A DNA stretch of 64,000 nucleotides, taken from NCBI RefSeq assembly GCF_905220705.1, contig NZ_CAJNAT010000019.1:85221-149220 (forward strand), given 5' to 3'. Made by a program: the position numbers and the translations under genes. This DNA comes from Paraburkholderia domus (GTDB lineage Bacteria > Pseudomonadota > Gammaproteobacteria > Burkholderiales > Burkholderiaceae). Position 1 is the stretch's first letter; each line of letters starts with the position of its first letter. The notes beneath the pieces are model-generated. The model ran no database searches and was not told the origin of the DNA. It saw only the letters and a list, made by a program, of their open reading frames with translations. Positions 26,799 to 35,272 of this stretch are shown here, piece by piece.

Positions 26799-27431
26799 TC
26801 ACGCTTCTCCCTGCTCATCTTGCCCAATCAAGATTCTCGCTGGCGACGCAAACATATAGCGTGGTACGTCCAGATTTTGTGGTGCCGGCTTGTTCCTGAA
26901 CACACGACCAGCAAGGTCGTATGTGGAACCATGACAAGGGCACAGGAAACCACCCGGCCAGTTGTCCGGCAGATTGGCCTGCGGACCCGGCTGAAATCTC
27001 GGTCGCGGAGTGCATCCAAGATGCGTGCAAACTCCAATGACGACCAGAAGGTTCTGATGATTTGGTCGCGAGCGGTATTCATTCCTGCAATAGCTCGGCA
27101 ACGGCATGGAGAACGGATGGTCAGTGGAAGGGTCGGCGACTAGCGGATTGGCTTCGACTACATCATTCATCATGGCTTTGGTTCGATTGACGACAAATAC
27201 CGGCATACCGCGCCACGCGACTGTCGCCATATCACCGGGCATCAGACGGCTGATGTCCACTGTGACAGGTGCGCCTGCTGCTCGGGCCTTCGCCGATGGC
27301 GCGAACGAATCAATAAATGGCACAAGGGTCGCGACACAGCCGACGCCGCCTGCAACCGATGTCGCAATCAACCATTTCCGGCGGCTATCGTCCGGGTGTT
27401 CTTTCGTATCTGCTTTCACCTCGCTCTCCAT
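26799..27431 (-). CDS. Orphan Rieske iron-sulfur protein, PetA-like
   Basis: About 210 residues, close to the ubiquinol-cytochrome c reductase Rieske subunit. A membrane anchor ('RRKWLIATSVAGGVGCVATLVPF') precedes a soluble domain with both cluster motifs intact: 'VCTHLGC' and 'CPCHGSTYD'. Start at 27431 gives the usual length; the frame runs to 27542 and would add an N-terminal extension containing C-L-E-C. No cytochrome b or c1 gene is nearby, so this is a paralogue detached from the bc1 operon. It may substitute in an alternative bc1 complex under stress (inference). Confidence 0.85.
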   Translation of the reverse strand: MESEVKADTKEHPDDSRRKWLIATSVAGGVGCVATLVPFIDSFAPSAKARAAGAPVTVDISRLMPGDMATVAWRGMPVFVVNRTKAMMNDVVEANPLVADPSTDHPFSMPLPSYCRNEYRSRPNHQNLLVVIGVCTHLGCTPRPRFQPGPQANLPDNWPGGFLCPCHGSTYDLAGRVFRNKPAPQNLDVPRYMFASPARILIGQDEQGEA

Positions 27432-27618
27432 GCATTCGAGGCACATGTCTGTTTGATTTTTATTTCGCCGGAGCGTTCTGCACTGTGACCGAAAATGCTC
27501 CAATATTTCGGTGACTGTCATGTTGTGCCTGCTGAAAGACATCTCGGTGTCGGCTCAGGTTATAGATAACCTCTGGCAAACTACCGCGTGAGACCAACGA
27601 CGCGCCGTGCATCACGGT

Positions 27619-28137
27619 TTACTGTTGGTATGCCAAATCCGCGCGGCGATTCTGTGCCCACGATGCTTCATCGTGTCCGGTTGCGACCGGCTTTTCCTTT
27701 CCGAAACTGACCGCCTCGAGCTGCGAGTCGGGAACGCCAAACAGAACCAACTCACGGCGGACCGCCTCGGAACGCTTCTGACCCAGCGCCAGGTTGTATT
27801 CGCTCGTGCCTCGCTCATCGGTGTTGCCCTGGATACGCACGTGGCGTTGTGGATGGCTCTTCAGATATTGCGCGTGCAGCTTCAGGAGCGGTTCATATTC
27901 GGGCTTGACGGTATAGTCGTCGAAGTCGAAGTAGACGCTGCGCTTGGCAAGCGGACTGTTCGGGTCGTTCAGCGGGTCGACACTGACCTGAGTAACGGCG
28001 CTCGGGTTCGTTTGTGCGCCGATGCCACCACTCGTACCAGTTGCGTTGGCACCCTCGTTGAGTTTGACGCCCGAGTGACATGCTGTTAGTGACCCAACCA
28101 GCAGAACTGCGAGCAACTTGAGAATTCTCGATGTCAT
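27619..28137 (-). CDS. Pal/OmpA-like peptidoglycan-binding lipoprotein
   Basis: A 172-residue protein with a lipoprotein signal (hydrophobic core ending LTAC, Cys at 20) and an OmpA C-terminal domain: 'SVYFDFDDYTVKPEYEPLL' and 'GNTDERGTSEYNLALGQKR' are the Pal signatures with the Asp and Arg that bind diaminopimelate. It is not next to tolB or ybgF, so it is a second Pal paralogue in an accessory context. Start ATG 28137 has AAGGAG upstream. Confidence 0.85.
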   Translation of the reverse strand: MTSRILKLLAVLLVGSLTACHSGVKLNEGANATGTSGGIGAQTNPSAVTQVSVDPLNDPNSPLAKRSVYFDFDDYTVKPEYEPLLKLHAQYLKSHPQRHVRIQGNTDERGTSEYNLALGQKRSEAVRRELVLFGVPDSQLEAVSFGKEKPVATGHDEASWAQNRRADLAYQQ

Positions 28138-28226
28138 TTTGGTTTCTCCTTACGTGGTTTAAACACTTCCGGCAACGACGAATCGTCATGGCCGCAACCT
28201 CCCCGGACGGTCACCAACCCTGGCAA

Positions 28227-28538
28227 TCACTTGTCATCGTCACGCTCATGAAGGAAAAATCGACCACTGCGCAAATACTCAAACCACCCGCTACCACGCG
28301 ACACGCCATCTCGCCACACTGGGTAATACGCTGGTCCATGGACCACCGGAGGAGGTCGATATGCCATCGGCAGAAAATCATTCTCAACGACCGACATGTC
28401 GCTCGCGACGGATATTGTGTTGACCACAACCGGGTTCAGCATCACGATGTCGAAGCTCTCTTCCGGACGAGCGCTCGCTGGCGGAATCACGCATACAGTC
28501 GACGAGACGATGAGCAAAGCGAATGGTCCGTATTTCAT
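28227..28538 (-). CDS. Small secreted protein of unknown function
   Basis: 103 residues. 'MKYGPFALLIVSSTVCVIPPASA' is a good Sec signal peptide with an A-x-A cleavage site, followed by an acidic/aromatic segment rich in Pro and Tyr. ATG 28538 has GGAGAG about 9 bases upstream. No family recognised. It lies between the Pal-like and DegP-like genes on the same strand and may be co-expressed with them. Confidence 0.6.
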   Translation of the reverse strand: MKYGPFALLIVSSTVCVIPPASARPEESFDIVMLNPVVVNTISVASDMSVVENDFLPMAYRPPPVVHGPAYYPVWRDGVSRGSGWFEYLRSGRFFLHERDDDK

Positions 28539-28698
28539 GGCTTTTTTCTCTCCAATCCGCCGACTTGTGAGTGATGCCGACAGGAACACCATTAGAGCGT
28601 CATCGCACTCAATCGCAACATCGAACGTTGCTTCATTTTGACCTCCGTCGAACTCCTTGAAATACGGGAGCATCCGTCGCTGGTATTCCTCGGTATTC

Positions 28699-30153
28699 CT
28701 ATCCGATGTCGATTGCCACGAAAATTGGAAGACGATCACGCTGAACCAGCAGCGCGACGTTCCCGCCAGCGTGGTCTAGCTCGTCACGCAACTGAGCTGC
28801 GCTTGACACCGGTGTATTGTTGACCCGCGAGATGATGTCCCCCGGCTGAACGCCGGCTAGCTCTGCGGGACCCGTGCTCTCCTCGACGCGGATACCGCCG
28901 GTCACTCTGGCCTTTTGCCGTTCTTCTGATGTCAGACTGCGCACCGTCAGGCCAAATTGTCCGACCGTAGTTTTAACGGGTTTGGCCGAGGCGACCAAGT
29001 TTCCTCTCATTGCACCCAACACGACCGAAGTTTCATGGGCCTTTTGGTCACGCCAAAACTTCACGCGTACCGCAGTCCCCGGGCCCAAGTCGGCCACGAC
29101 TAGAGGCAATTGCGTCGAGTCGGTAATTGCCACGCTGTTCACTCGCAATATAACGTCCCCGGCCCGCAAACAAGATTTGGCTGACGGCCCGTTTTTATCA
29201 ACCGAACTGATGAGCGCGCCGACCGGCTGGGCCATGCCGAAGGACCGCGCGAGAGGCGCGCTGACCTCCTGAATGGTCACGCCCATGCGGCCGTGCTCAA
29301 CTTTCCCGCGAAGCTGCAATTGCTGCTCTATTCTCATCGCGACGTCAATCGGAATCGCAAACGAAAGTCCCTGAAAACCATGATGAACCGGCATATCAAT
29401 ACCGATGACGTCGCCGTTCAAATCGAAGAGCGGCGCACCTGAGTCGCCAGTATTCAGGGTGAGGTCGGTCTGAATCAAGGGAACATACGTTTCGTCCGGG
29501 AGCAACCGTCCCTCGCTGCTGATGATGCCGGCAGTGGTTGTATTTTCAAATCCGTAAGGCGAACCAACAGAGACGACCCATTGCCCGACCTTCACATCGG
29601 ATGGGTTTCCGATTTTCACTGTTGGCAAGTCATGCGCATCAATTTTTAGCAACGCTATATCGCTTGGCGGGTCGACACCGATGACCGATGCCTTGAATTC
29701 GCGACGGTCCGTGAGCCTGACGTTGATTTGCGATGCACCTGCAACCACCTGGGCGCCAGTGAGAATGTATCCGTCCGGGCTGATGATGAAGCCAGAGCCG
29801 AGGGCTCCCAATGACAATGTGCCTTCACTGGAACGGTTGGGGGAGAATTGTCTGAAGAACTGGACGAACGGGTCATGCTCGTCCGATGCGGGCGGCCAAA
29901 GCGGTGTCAGATTGGCGACATGGCTCGCGCGAGCCGCGCTGATATTAACCACGGCGGGCCCGTTCTGCCGCACGATATCTGCAAAGTCCTTCGTAATCCC
30001 TGTCGAGATGACTCGCGGTGTCGTCGGTATGGCGCTGGGCACCACCGAACCCTGCACTGTGGACAGATAGGTGGGCCTGGACATGCATCCGACAGACAAA
30101 ACCGCCACCAGACACGCCGCAACCGGCGTACGCATCAGATTTCCGGCTCGCAT
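28699..30153 (-). CDS. DegP/Do-like protein with altered catalytic triad
   Basis: 484 residues: signal or lipoprotein-type leader (to about residue 23), trypsin-like domain (about 50-290) and two PDZ domains (about 290-380 and 400-480). The Ser loop 'NTGDSGAPLFDLNG' and the Asp region 'PPSDIALLKID' are present, but the position that carries the catalytic His in Do proteases ('ILTNNHVV') reads 'ILTGAQVVAGA', a Gln. It is therefore probably not a normal protease, though a chaperone-like role stays possible. AGGAG precedes ATG 30153. Confidence 0.85.
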   Translation of the reverse strand: MRAGNLMRTPVAACLVAVLSVGCMSRPTYLSTVQGSVVPSAIPTTPRVISTGITKDFADIVRQNGPAVVNISAARASHVANLTPLWPPASDEHDPFVQFFRQFSPNRSSEGTLSLGALGSGFIISPDGYILTGAQVVAGASQINVRLTDRREFKASVIGVDPPSDIALLKIDAHDLPTVKIGNPSDVKVGQWVVSVGSPYGFENTTTAGIISSEGRLLPDETYVPLIQTDLTLNTGDSGAPLFDLNGDVIGIDMPVHHGFQGLSFAIPIDVAMRIEQQLQLRGKVEHGRMGVTIQEVSAPLARSFGMAQPVGALISSVDKNGPSAKSCLRAGDVILRVNSVAITDSTQLPLVVADLGPGTAVRVKFWRDQKAHETSVVLGAMRGNLVASAKPVKTTVGQFGLTVRSLTSEERQKARVTGGIRVEESTGPAELAGVQPGDIISRVNNTPVSSAAQLRDELDHAGGNVALLVQRDRLPIFVAIDIG

Positions 30154-30817
30154 GACACCGCTCCTAGCGATGTGGAAATGACCTGCGTGGTGCAGCGCTT
30201 ACGCAGGCGCCACGTATGCATTCCCTATTACGACGATTCCAGCCTATGCGGATAAACTTAAGAGACACTTAAAATTTCCGCGGGAACGTTTATAGAACCT
30301 CGGTGGCCGGCTCGGTCTCAGATATGCGCATCGCTTTCGGCTGGCGATGCAAGGCGACGGGGCTACTTCAACCCACGCGCCCGCCAGATGCCGACTTTGC
30401 TAGTCGTCAAATTGGTATGGGTGCTCGGTCGTGCAATCCCGAGTTTGGCGTACTGCCGATCCGGTGAACTGCCGGCGCGCGCCGCTCACCCAACTTGGGT
30501 AACGCGAACCCGGCGAGCGCCGCTGCGCCCAAGGCCAAAGACCCACACGTATCGCGAATCTCACGCCGCTCACGACGAGACGAACCTGCGTGCGATACCG
30601 TGGTCGATGTTGATACAGATATCAACATCACGTGCACGGGCGGAAGAATGACAAATGGAAAGCCTCGTTCAGACGAGGCACTTGCGCATGAACGTGTCGT
30701 TGACGCCAGACGCGAAGTGCACGCAGCGTCGATAGCACTCGAAGCACGCGTCACTGAAAAAAGGAGTACGAAACCATCGACCTTGAAACTGGCGCGGTTC
30801 GCGGCAGCCATGCAGGC
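30154..30817. other. Long intergenic region, no intact gene
   Basis: About 660 bases upstream of the DegP-like gene. The proximal part should hold its promoter. Open frames here show no similarity. It borders the gene debris that starts at 30818. Confidence 0.4.
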
Positions 30818-30895
30818 GTTGCGATAACAGGCGACCCGATTTCTCCCACCGTTCTTTGCTTCATACATCGCCGCATCGAATGCATTCAAAAGTGA
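30818..30895 (-). pseudogene. Diguanylate cyclase (GGDEF) C-terminal remnant
   Basis: The minus-strand frame contains 'FDAAMYEAKNGGRNRVACY', the conserved end of GGDEF domains (A-D-x-A-M-Y-x-A-K-x-x-G-R-N). Nothing resembling the rest of the domain lies on either side, so this is a fragment of a deleted gene. Confidence 0.75.
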
Positions 30896-30980
30896 CCTCA
30901 GATTTGAAATCCTATGGCTCAAAGTGCAAGCACCCTTAAAAACAGGCAACTCTTTCACACCGCGACAACCCCAGCCGTAA

Positions 30981-31355
30981 GACGCAGAACAATTTAAAGA
31001 GACTTCGGAACAGATTAAGCGCCAGGCTCGCCAGGTTCAGCCAGAGACAGAAACGTTCAAGGCCGCCGCTGCTGGCGCCAACTGGTCGAAGTCGTTCTAC
31101 CAAATCCTGACGAATGAACCGGGCAAGGATGCGTGGCCGGTTGTCGGCGCTACCTTTGTACTGCTGCACACCGCGCAGGAGAAGCCGGACCAAGGTAAGG
31201 AAACGCTGAAGTTCTTCGACTGGGCATTCAAGAACGGAGACCAGGCTGCTCAGGACCTGGATTACATTTCCCTGCCGCAATCCGTTGTTACCGAAATCCG
31301 CTCGCAATGGAGCGCAAAGGTAAAAGACACTGCTGGCAAGCCAATCGCTGAATAA
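30981..31355 (+). pseudogene. pstS: PstS (phosphate-binding protein) C-terminal remnant
   Basis: An open frame without a start, bounded by a TAA at 30978, ends at a TAA at 31353. From about 31056 it reads 'FKAAAAGANWSKSFYQIL', 'WPVVGATFVLLH', 'FFDWAFKNGDQAAQDLDYI' and 'LPQSVVTEIRSQW', the last 100 residues of the periplasmic phosphate-binding protein PstS. The N-terminal two thirds are missing. Confidence 0.85.
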
Positions 31356-31676
31356 GTCTTCGAGGCGTCAAGCGCGCTCCCTCGCGGAGCGCGCGATACC
31401 GTAACGCCGGACAGAACATCTTTGCAAAGAAATCTCGCACGTCTGACATGCGGGCGTCTCGAACGTCAGAAACGGAAACCAGCTACCACTCTGCTCGCAC
31501 GGAAATTAGTAGCCCCTCCTTAAGAGCACCTTATGCAGAGACGAAACGCCCTGAAGGGTTGCGCCTTTCGCTAATGGTCAGGAATAGGCGTGGCGCATGT
31601 AGCCCGCGGTATTGAGCTTTGGCTACCGGCAACGTGCCATTGTCCGGGACTGCGAAACCCAGGTGCATCGCATCGG
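31356..31676. other. Intergenic, no gene recognised
   Basis: About 320 bases between the pstS remnant and the kinase remnant. No coding signal, hairpin with T-run or repeat could be supported. Confidence 0.4.
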
Positions 31677-32510
31677 TCACGTGTGCGTGCGCCAGCCCGG
31701 TTCAAGGCTCACACTTGACGACCGCGCTGCAACAGCAGGATTGTCTACAGGAGCACGGCGCAATCCGCTCACAGAGACCTTCAGCCCTTGTCCATCCGTT
31801 CGGTTGAGCACAGAAAACCCGGCGTGATGCTTCGCCGCCACCTTTGCTGCGATGGCTAACCCGAGCCCACTTCCCTGTCCGGTTGTGTTTCCCGCACGAT
31901 AGAACCGGTCCAACACGCGTTCAAGGTCGGCCGCCGGTATGCCAGGTCCGTTGTCGACAACCTCCAGCGTTACTTCGGCATCGTTCGTGCAAAGCCCAAC
32001 ATCGACCTGCCCGCCAGGTGGGGAGTACCGAATGGCATTGTCGACGAGATTCGTGACCATCGTTGTCAGTGAGGTCTCGTCTCCATTCACGACGATTGGG
32101 CTTTCCATCGCCGCTGGACCGGTACATTCCAGACCTATGTCAATTCCCTTGTGTTCTGCCAGCACGGAAAGTTCGCCGACTACCTGGGTGGCCACACGGC
32201 GAAGGTCGGCATTGCCCGCGCGCGCGCTTGCCTCGGCATCTTCACGCGCGAGGGTCAGCAACTGCTGGACGAGATGGATTGCGCGATTCACCCTATCCTC
32301 CAGTTTGCGCAGCAGGTCCTCATCGCTCAGTTTCGCGTGGTCCCGTCGTGCAACCTGAATCTGGAGCTTCAGCGCCGTCAACGGAGTTCGAAGTTCATGC
32401 GCCGCGTCCGCAACAAACACGCGCTGCGCTTGCAATGCCCCGTCGAGACGTACCTGCAGGTCATTCAATGCCTCAACAAGCGGCTCGACTTCCGTGGGTA
32501 TGGCATTGAC
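31677..32510 (-). pseudogene. Sensor histidine kinase, 5'-truncated (QseC-like)
   Basis: The frame begins abruptly within the linker after HAMP ('IPTEVEPLVEALNDL') and continues with an intact dimerisation domain ('VADAAHELRTPLTALK', phospho-accepting His) and ATPase domain (N box 'LVDNAIRYSP', G1 'VDNGPGIP', G2 'GSGLGLAIA'). The periplasmic sensor, both membrane helices and most of HAMP are missing, and no response regulator is beside it. Upstream of the break lies a different gene fragment on the other strand. Confidence 0.8.
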
Positions 32511-32535
32511 CATACTCCAGCAGCATTGGTTGACG

Positions 32536-32802
32536 ATGCAAAGTGCGATGACAATCATGCACGGGATGTGGGGCCCGGGGATGAAGGGCTATGGAATGGG
32601 CCCAGGAATGATGGGTGGGACCGGGCCCGGGATGATGGGCGGCTGGGGGCATATGGGCGGCTACTACTCGCACCTGACGCCCGAGCAGCTGCGGCAGCGG
32701 CAATACATGACAGACCAATATCTGCGGATGCAGCAGGAGATGATGAACAACATGATGTTGCAACAACAGTACCGGATGGGGCCACCTGCCGATACTCAGT
32801 AG
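32536..32802 (+). pseudogene. Met/Gly-rich protein, probably N-terminally truncated
   Basis: Up to 88 residues with repeats of 'GPGMMGG', then a helix 'LTPEQLRQRQYMTDQYLRMQQEMM'. The Met/Gly/Trp-rich stretch followed by an L-T-P-E-Q helix resembles periplasmic metal-responsive CpxP/Spy-like or copper-binding proteins. No signal peptide is present: the frame runs back (to GTG 32494) into sequence antisense to the broken kinase. It therefore looks like the second partner of a recombination junction near 32515. Whether it is expressed is unknown. Confidence 0.55.
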
Positions 32803-32869
32803 ATATGCTGAAGAATCGATTGCTGAAAACCTTCTAGCCCTCGAGGGTCGTCAAACTACAGGAGCGGAC

Positions 32870-33217
32870 ATGAACGACATTTCTGCCTATAAAGAGCTCA
32901 CGGGCGCAGTTTCCGTTCAGATGCGAGCGATGCGCGCGTCACAACCCGAGTTGATGGCTGCATTCGGCCAACTCGCTGCAGCCGGTACAAAAAACGGGGC
33001 ACTGTGCCGAAAGACGCGGGAATTGGTGGCATTAGGGATTGCGATTGCCTGTCGTTGCGATGACTGCATCGGTTTTCACGTCCAGACGCTGGTGAAACTC
33101 GGCACTACAAGAGCCGAGCTGGAGGACGTGCTCGGCACCGCGGTCTATATGGGAGGCGGCCCATCGATGATGTATGCCACTCATGCGCTGAGAGCCTTTG
33201 AGGAGTTCTCGCCCTGA
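32870..33217 (+). CDS. AhpD-like carboxymuconolactone decarboxylase-family protein
   Basis: A 115-residue protein with 'KTRELVALGIAIACRCDDCIGFHVQ': the C-D-D-C pair with the downstream His is the redox centre of AhpD-like peroxidases. ATG 32870 has AGGAGCGGAC upstream. It is one of three AhpD-fold proteins in the window, and it sits in the mosaic region directly after the Met-rich fragment. Confidence 0.85.
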   Translation: MNDISAYKELTGAVSVQMRAMRASQPELMAAFGQLAAAGTKNGALCRKTRELVALGIAIACRCDDCIGFHVQTLVKLGTTRAELEDVLGTAVYMGGGPSMMYATHALRAFEEFSP

Positions 33218-33293
33218 ATATCAACGCGTTCGGATTGTCTTGCCAGTTTCCGCCACGCAACCGATTCCTTGATAAAGCACCATAGTATTTAAC

Positions 33294-33815
33294 TTAGGGC
33301 GGCGTCATGCCCGCGTGATGATGCATATGCCCATCCATCGCGTCAGCACCGTGGTCCGAAAGCTGCGCATCGAACCATACGTGAAGTGACGACACTAATT
33401 TCGGGTCGTCGCTGCGATAGGTGAGCTCGCCTCCATCTTTAATGTTCTTATACGCAATCGTTATCTGGCCGGGCTTTGCCGCTCTGAGTTGCGCCAATCC
33501 GGGCATGTCAGCTCCGTGCGTCCGGGCAGGTCCCGAAAAATCACCATGCTGAAACTGCGTCTGGATTTCACGCAGGTGCTCACGAATCAGCTGAATCTGG
33601 ACGCCATCAGTTGGGTTTTTCGCAATCACCTGCTGGGTTCCACCATCGTCCGATTTGGTGAAGATGTGAGTCGTGGCCTTGAGGCTGAACGGCATGACCG
33701 CCGCGCCTCGCTGTGCTACCTCGGCCTGACGTTCACCGTCCGTGGCGAACGATTCAAGCGGCGCGTTCAAGCCTGCAATCACGATAAGCGCAGTAAATAA
33801 TAAGGCAGGTTTCAT
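33294..33815 (-). CDS. Conserved periplasmic protein of unknown function, His-rich tail
   Basis: 173 residues with a signal peptide ('KPALLFTALIVIAGLNAP...SFA'). The mature part has 'LKATTHIFTKSDDGGTQQVIAKN', 'GDFSGPARTHGADMPGLAQL' and 'WFDAQLSDHGADAMDGHMHHH'. The His-rich C terminus suggests metal binding, but the family has no assigned role that I know. ATG 33815 gives a proper signal peptide. It sits downstream of the sulfur-transport genes on the same strand. Confidence 0.65.
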   Translation of the reverse strand: MKPALLFTALIVIAGLNAPLESFATDGERQAEVAQRGAAVMPFSLKATTHIFTKSDDGGTQQVIAKNPTDGVQIQLIREHLREIQTQFQHGDFSGPARTHGADMPGLAQLRAAKPGQITIAYKNIKDGGELTYRSDDPKLVSSLHVWFDAQLSDHGADAMDGHMHHHAGMTPP

Positions 33816-33838
33816 CGAATGAGACTCCCGCGTGGTTA

Positions 33839-33988
33839 TCAGTAATGCCTGACTGCCCCCATTCCCGCAGACAGGCCGACAGCAAGCAAAGCTAGCAGCG
33901 CTAGCGTCGGGCCACATCCAGGCGAAGAACAAAGAGTCGCGGGGGCTGTCCTCGATGGCCCCGCCTGCACCAGTCAGTGCGAGAATCA
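33839..33988 (-). pseudogene. TauE/SafE sulfite exporter remnant
   Basis: Directly after the stop of the YeeE-type gene the minus strand reads 'LILALTGAGGAI', the first-helix motif of TauE/SafE permeases, and, in a different frame, 'LALLALLAVGLSAGMGAV', a second helix of the same family, before a stop. Most of the gene is missing and the two parts are out of frame. Clusters with bigR, YeeE genes and a persulfide dioxygenase usually carry a TauE gene at this place. Confidence 0.65.
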
Positions 33989-34417
33989 GGCCTGGTGCCG
34001 ACCCAGCTTCGCACGCTCAAGGCACTCGAACACAACCATGCCGCCGAGCATCGCGGCCACAAAACCCCACGCCTTGGGAAAGCCCGCGCCCAGTGCGACC
34101 AGCGCGGGCCCCGGACAAAATCCAGCAAGCCCCCAGCCGACGCCGAACACCGCGCTTCCCAGTACAAGTCTCAGTGTCACGTCGGTGCTGGCCGGAACCT
34201 GCATGGGCAACCCCAGCAGGGATTTCTTGCGGCGTTTTGCAAACAGGAACGCGATAGTGCCGACGGCTATCGCCCCGGCCATCACGAATGCAAGAGACGG
34301 GTCCCAGCGCCCCGCGATGTCGAGAAAACCCAGCACCTTTGCCGGATTGGCCATGCCGGACACCATCAGGCCAACGCCGAACAGAAGCCCGGAAAGTAAA
34401 GCGGTGAGCCAACCCAT
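33986..34417 (-). CDS. YeeE/YedE-family (DUF6691) membrane protein
   Basis: A 143-residue inner-membrane protein with about four helices. 'FGVGLMVSGMANPAKVLGFLDI' and 'GWGLAGFCPGPALVALGAG' hold the conserved motif, including the Cys thought to handle sulfur in YeeE-type thiosulfate or sulfide carriers. It follows the partner gene by one base, and both belong to the bigR-like operon. The two half-size proteins may pair to form one transporter. Confidence 0.82.
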   Translation of the reverse strand: MGWLTALLSGLLFGVGLMVSGMANPAKVLGFLDIAGRWDPSLAFVMAGAIAVGTIAFLFAKRRKKSLLGLPMQVPASTDVTLRLVLGSAVFGVGWGLAGFCPGPALVALGAGFPKAWGFVAAMLGGMVVFECLERAKLGRHQA

Positions 34418-34418
34418 T

Positions 34419-34853
34419 TCAGCCTCCCAGCAGATGTCTGGACACGAACACGGTCAGAAAACCGCTTGCCATGAATGTTGCCGTCGCGACAAGCGAACGG
34501 ATGGACCCGCGCGAGATGCCGCAGACACCATGGCCGCTCGTGCAACCGCTCGCGTAACGCGTGCCGATGCCAACCAGAAATCCCGCGGCGAGTATTTCGC
34601 CCCACCCAGCCTGGATATCGGGCGCTATCGGCTTACCCAGCAAGCCTGCCAGCGCAGGTGCCCCGACAAGCCCTGCAAGAAAAGCGACACGCCATCCCGC
34701 ATCTTTCTGTGGCGAGCCCAGCAGGCCGCCGAGAATACCGCTGATGCCAGCGATACGTCCGTTGAAGAGAACAAGCACGGCAGCCGCAGCGCCAATCACC
34801 AGGCCGCCTGCCAGTGACAGGCCCGGCGTGAAACTCGCGATATCAATCGACAC
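34419..34853 (-). CDS. YeeE/YedE-family membrane protein
   Basis: A 144-residue protein with about four helices. 'FNGRIAGISGILGGLL' and 'GIGTRYASGCTSGHGVCGISRGSIRS' are the YeeE signatures, with two Cys in the second one. It lies 15 bases downstream of the ArsR-type repressor and overlaps functionally with the next YeeE gene. Likely imports or exports a reduced sulfur species such as thiosulfate or sulfide. Confidence 0.85.
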   Translation of the reverse strand: MSIDIASFTPGLSLAGGLVIGAAAAVLVLFNGRIAGISGILGGLLGSPQKDAGWRVAFLAGLVGAPALAGLLGKPIAPDIQAGWGEILAAGFLVGIGTRYASGCTSGHGVCGISRGSIRSLVATATFMASGFLTVFVSRHLLGG

Positions 34854-34868
34854 GGCCCCTCCTCATCT

Positions 34869-35186
34869 TCATTGGGCGCAAAACTGGTCGTACAGGACGG
34901 TCATGACTGCAATCGCTTCCTTGCTCGCGATGGAATAAAAGATGCTTTTTCCATCCCGACGCGTCTCGACGAGTTCGCTTTCACGAAGTACGCCAAGCTG
35001 CTGGGAGAGCGTGGGCTGACGTATCCCCAACTGCTCTTCGAGGTCGCTCACGCACAACTCGCCCTGAGATAACTGGCACATCAGCAACAACCGGTCAGGA
35101 TTGGCCAGAACCTTCAGTAGCGCACAAGCTTTCTCTGCTGAGGCCTGCATCACCGCAAGCTCGATTGGGGCGGACTTCTTCCTCAT
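34869..35186 (-). CDS. bigR: BigR/SqrR-type sulfide-sensing ArsR-family repressor
   Basis: 105 residues, winged helix ('LSQGELCVSDLEEQLGIRQPTLSQQLGVLRESELVETRRDGKSIFYS' region). Cys45 in 'GELCVSDL' and Cys103 in 'QFCAQ' correspond to the two Cys that form a disulfide or polysulfide bridge in BigR/SqrR and release DNA under persulfide stress. The arsenic-type second Cys after C45 is absent, which argues against an arsenic sensor. It is divergent from the persulfide dioxygenase gene over an AT-rich gap. Confidence 0.82.
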   Translation of the reverse strand: MRKKSAPIELAVMQASAEKACALLKVLANPDRLLLMCQLSQGELCVSDLEEQLGIRQPTLSQQLGVLRESELVETRRDGKSIFYSIASKEAIAVMTVLYDQFCAQ

Positions 35187-35272
35187 CTGATCATCCTATA
35201 ATTTATACACCCATATTATATTTAATAATAAATTATTTGTACATAGAATGAACGGCATCTGAGGAGGTCTGG
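35187..35272. promoter_or_regulatory. Divergent promoter region between bigR and blh
   Basis: The 86-base gap is strongly AT-rich, centred on 'ATATTATATTTAATAATAAATT' type sequence at about 35213-35235, with imperfect dyad symmetry. BigR sites in other bacteria are AT-rich palindromes at exactly this place. An AGGAGG ribosome site precedes blh. Confidence 0.6.

Noticed and set aside
34869..35186. ArsR-family gene next to aio as an arsenic repressor
   Set aside because: Only one Cys is present in the recognition region and a second near the C terminus, the pattern of sulfide sensors; it is divergent from a persulfide dioxygenase gene.
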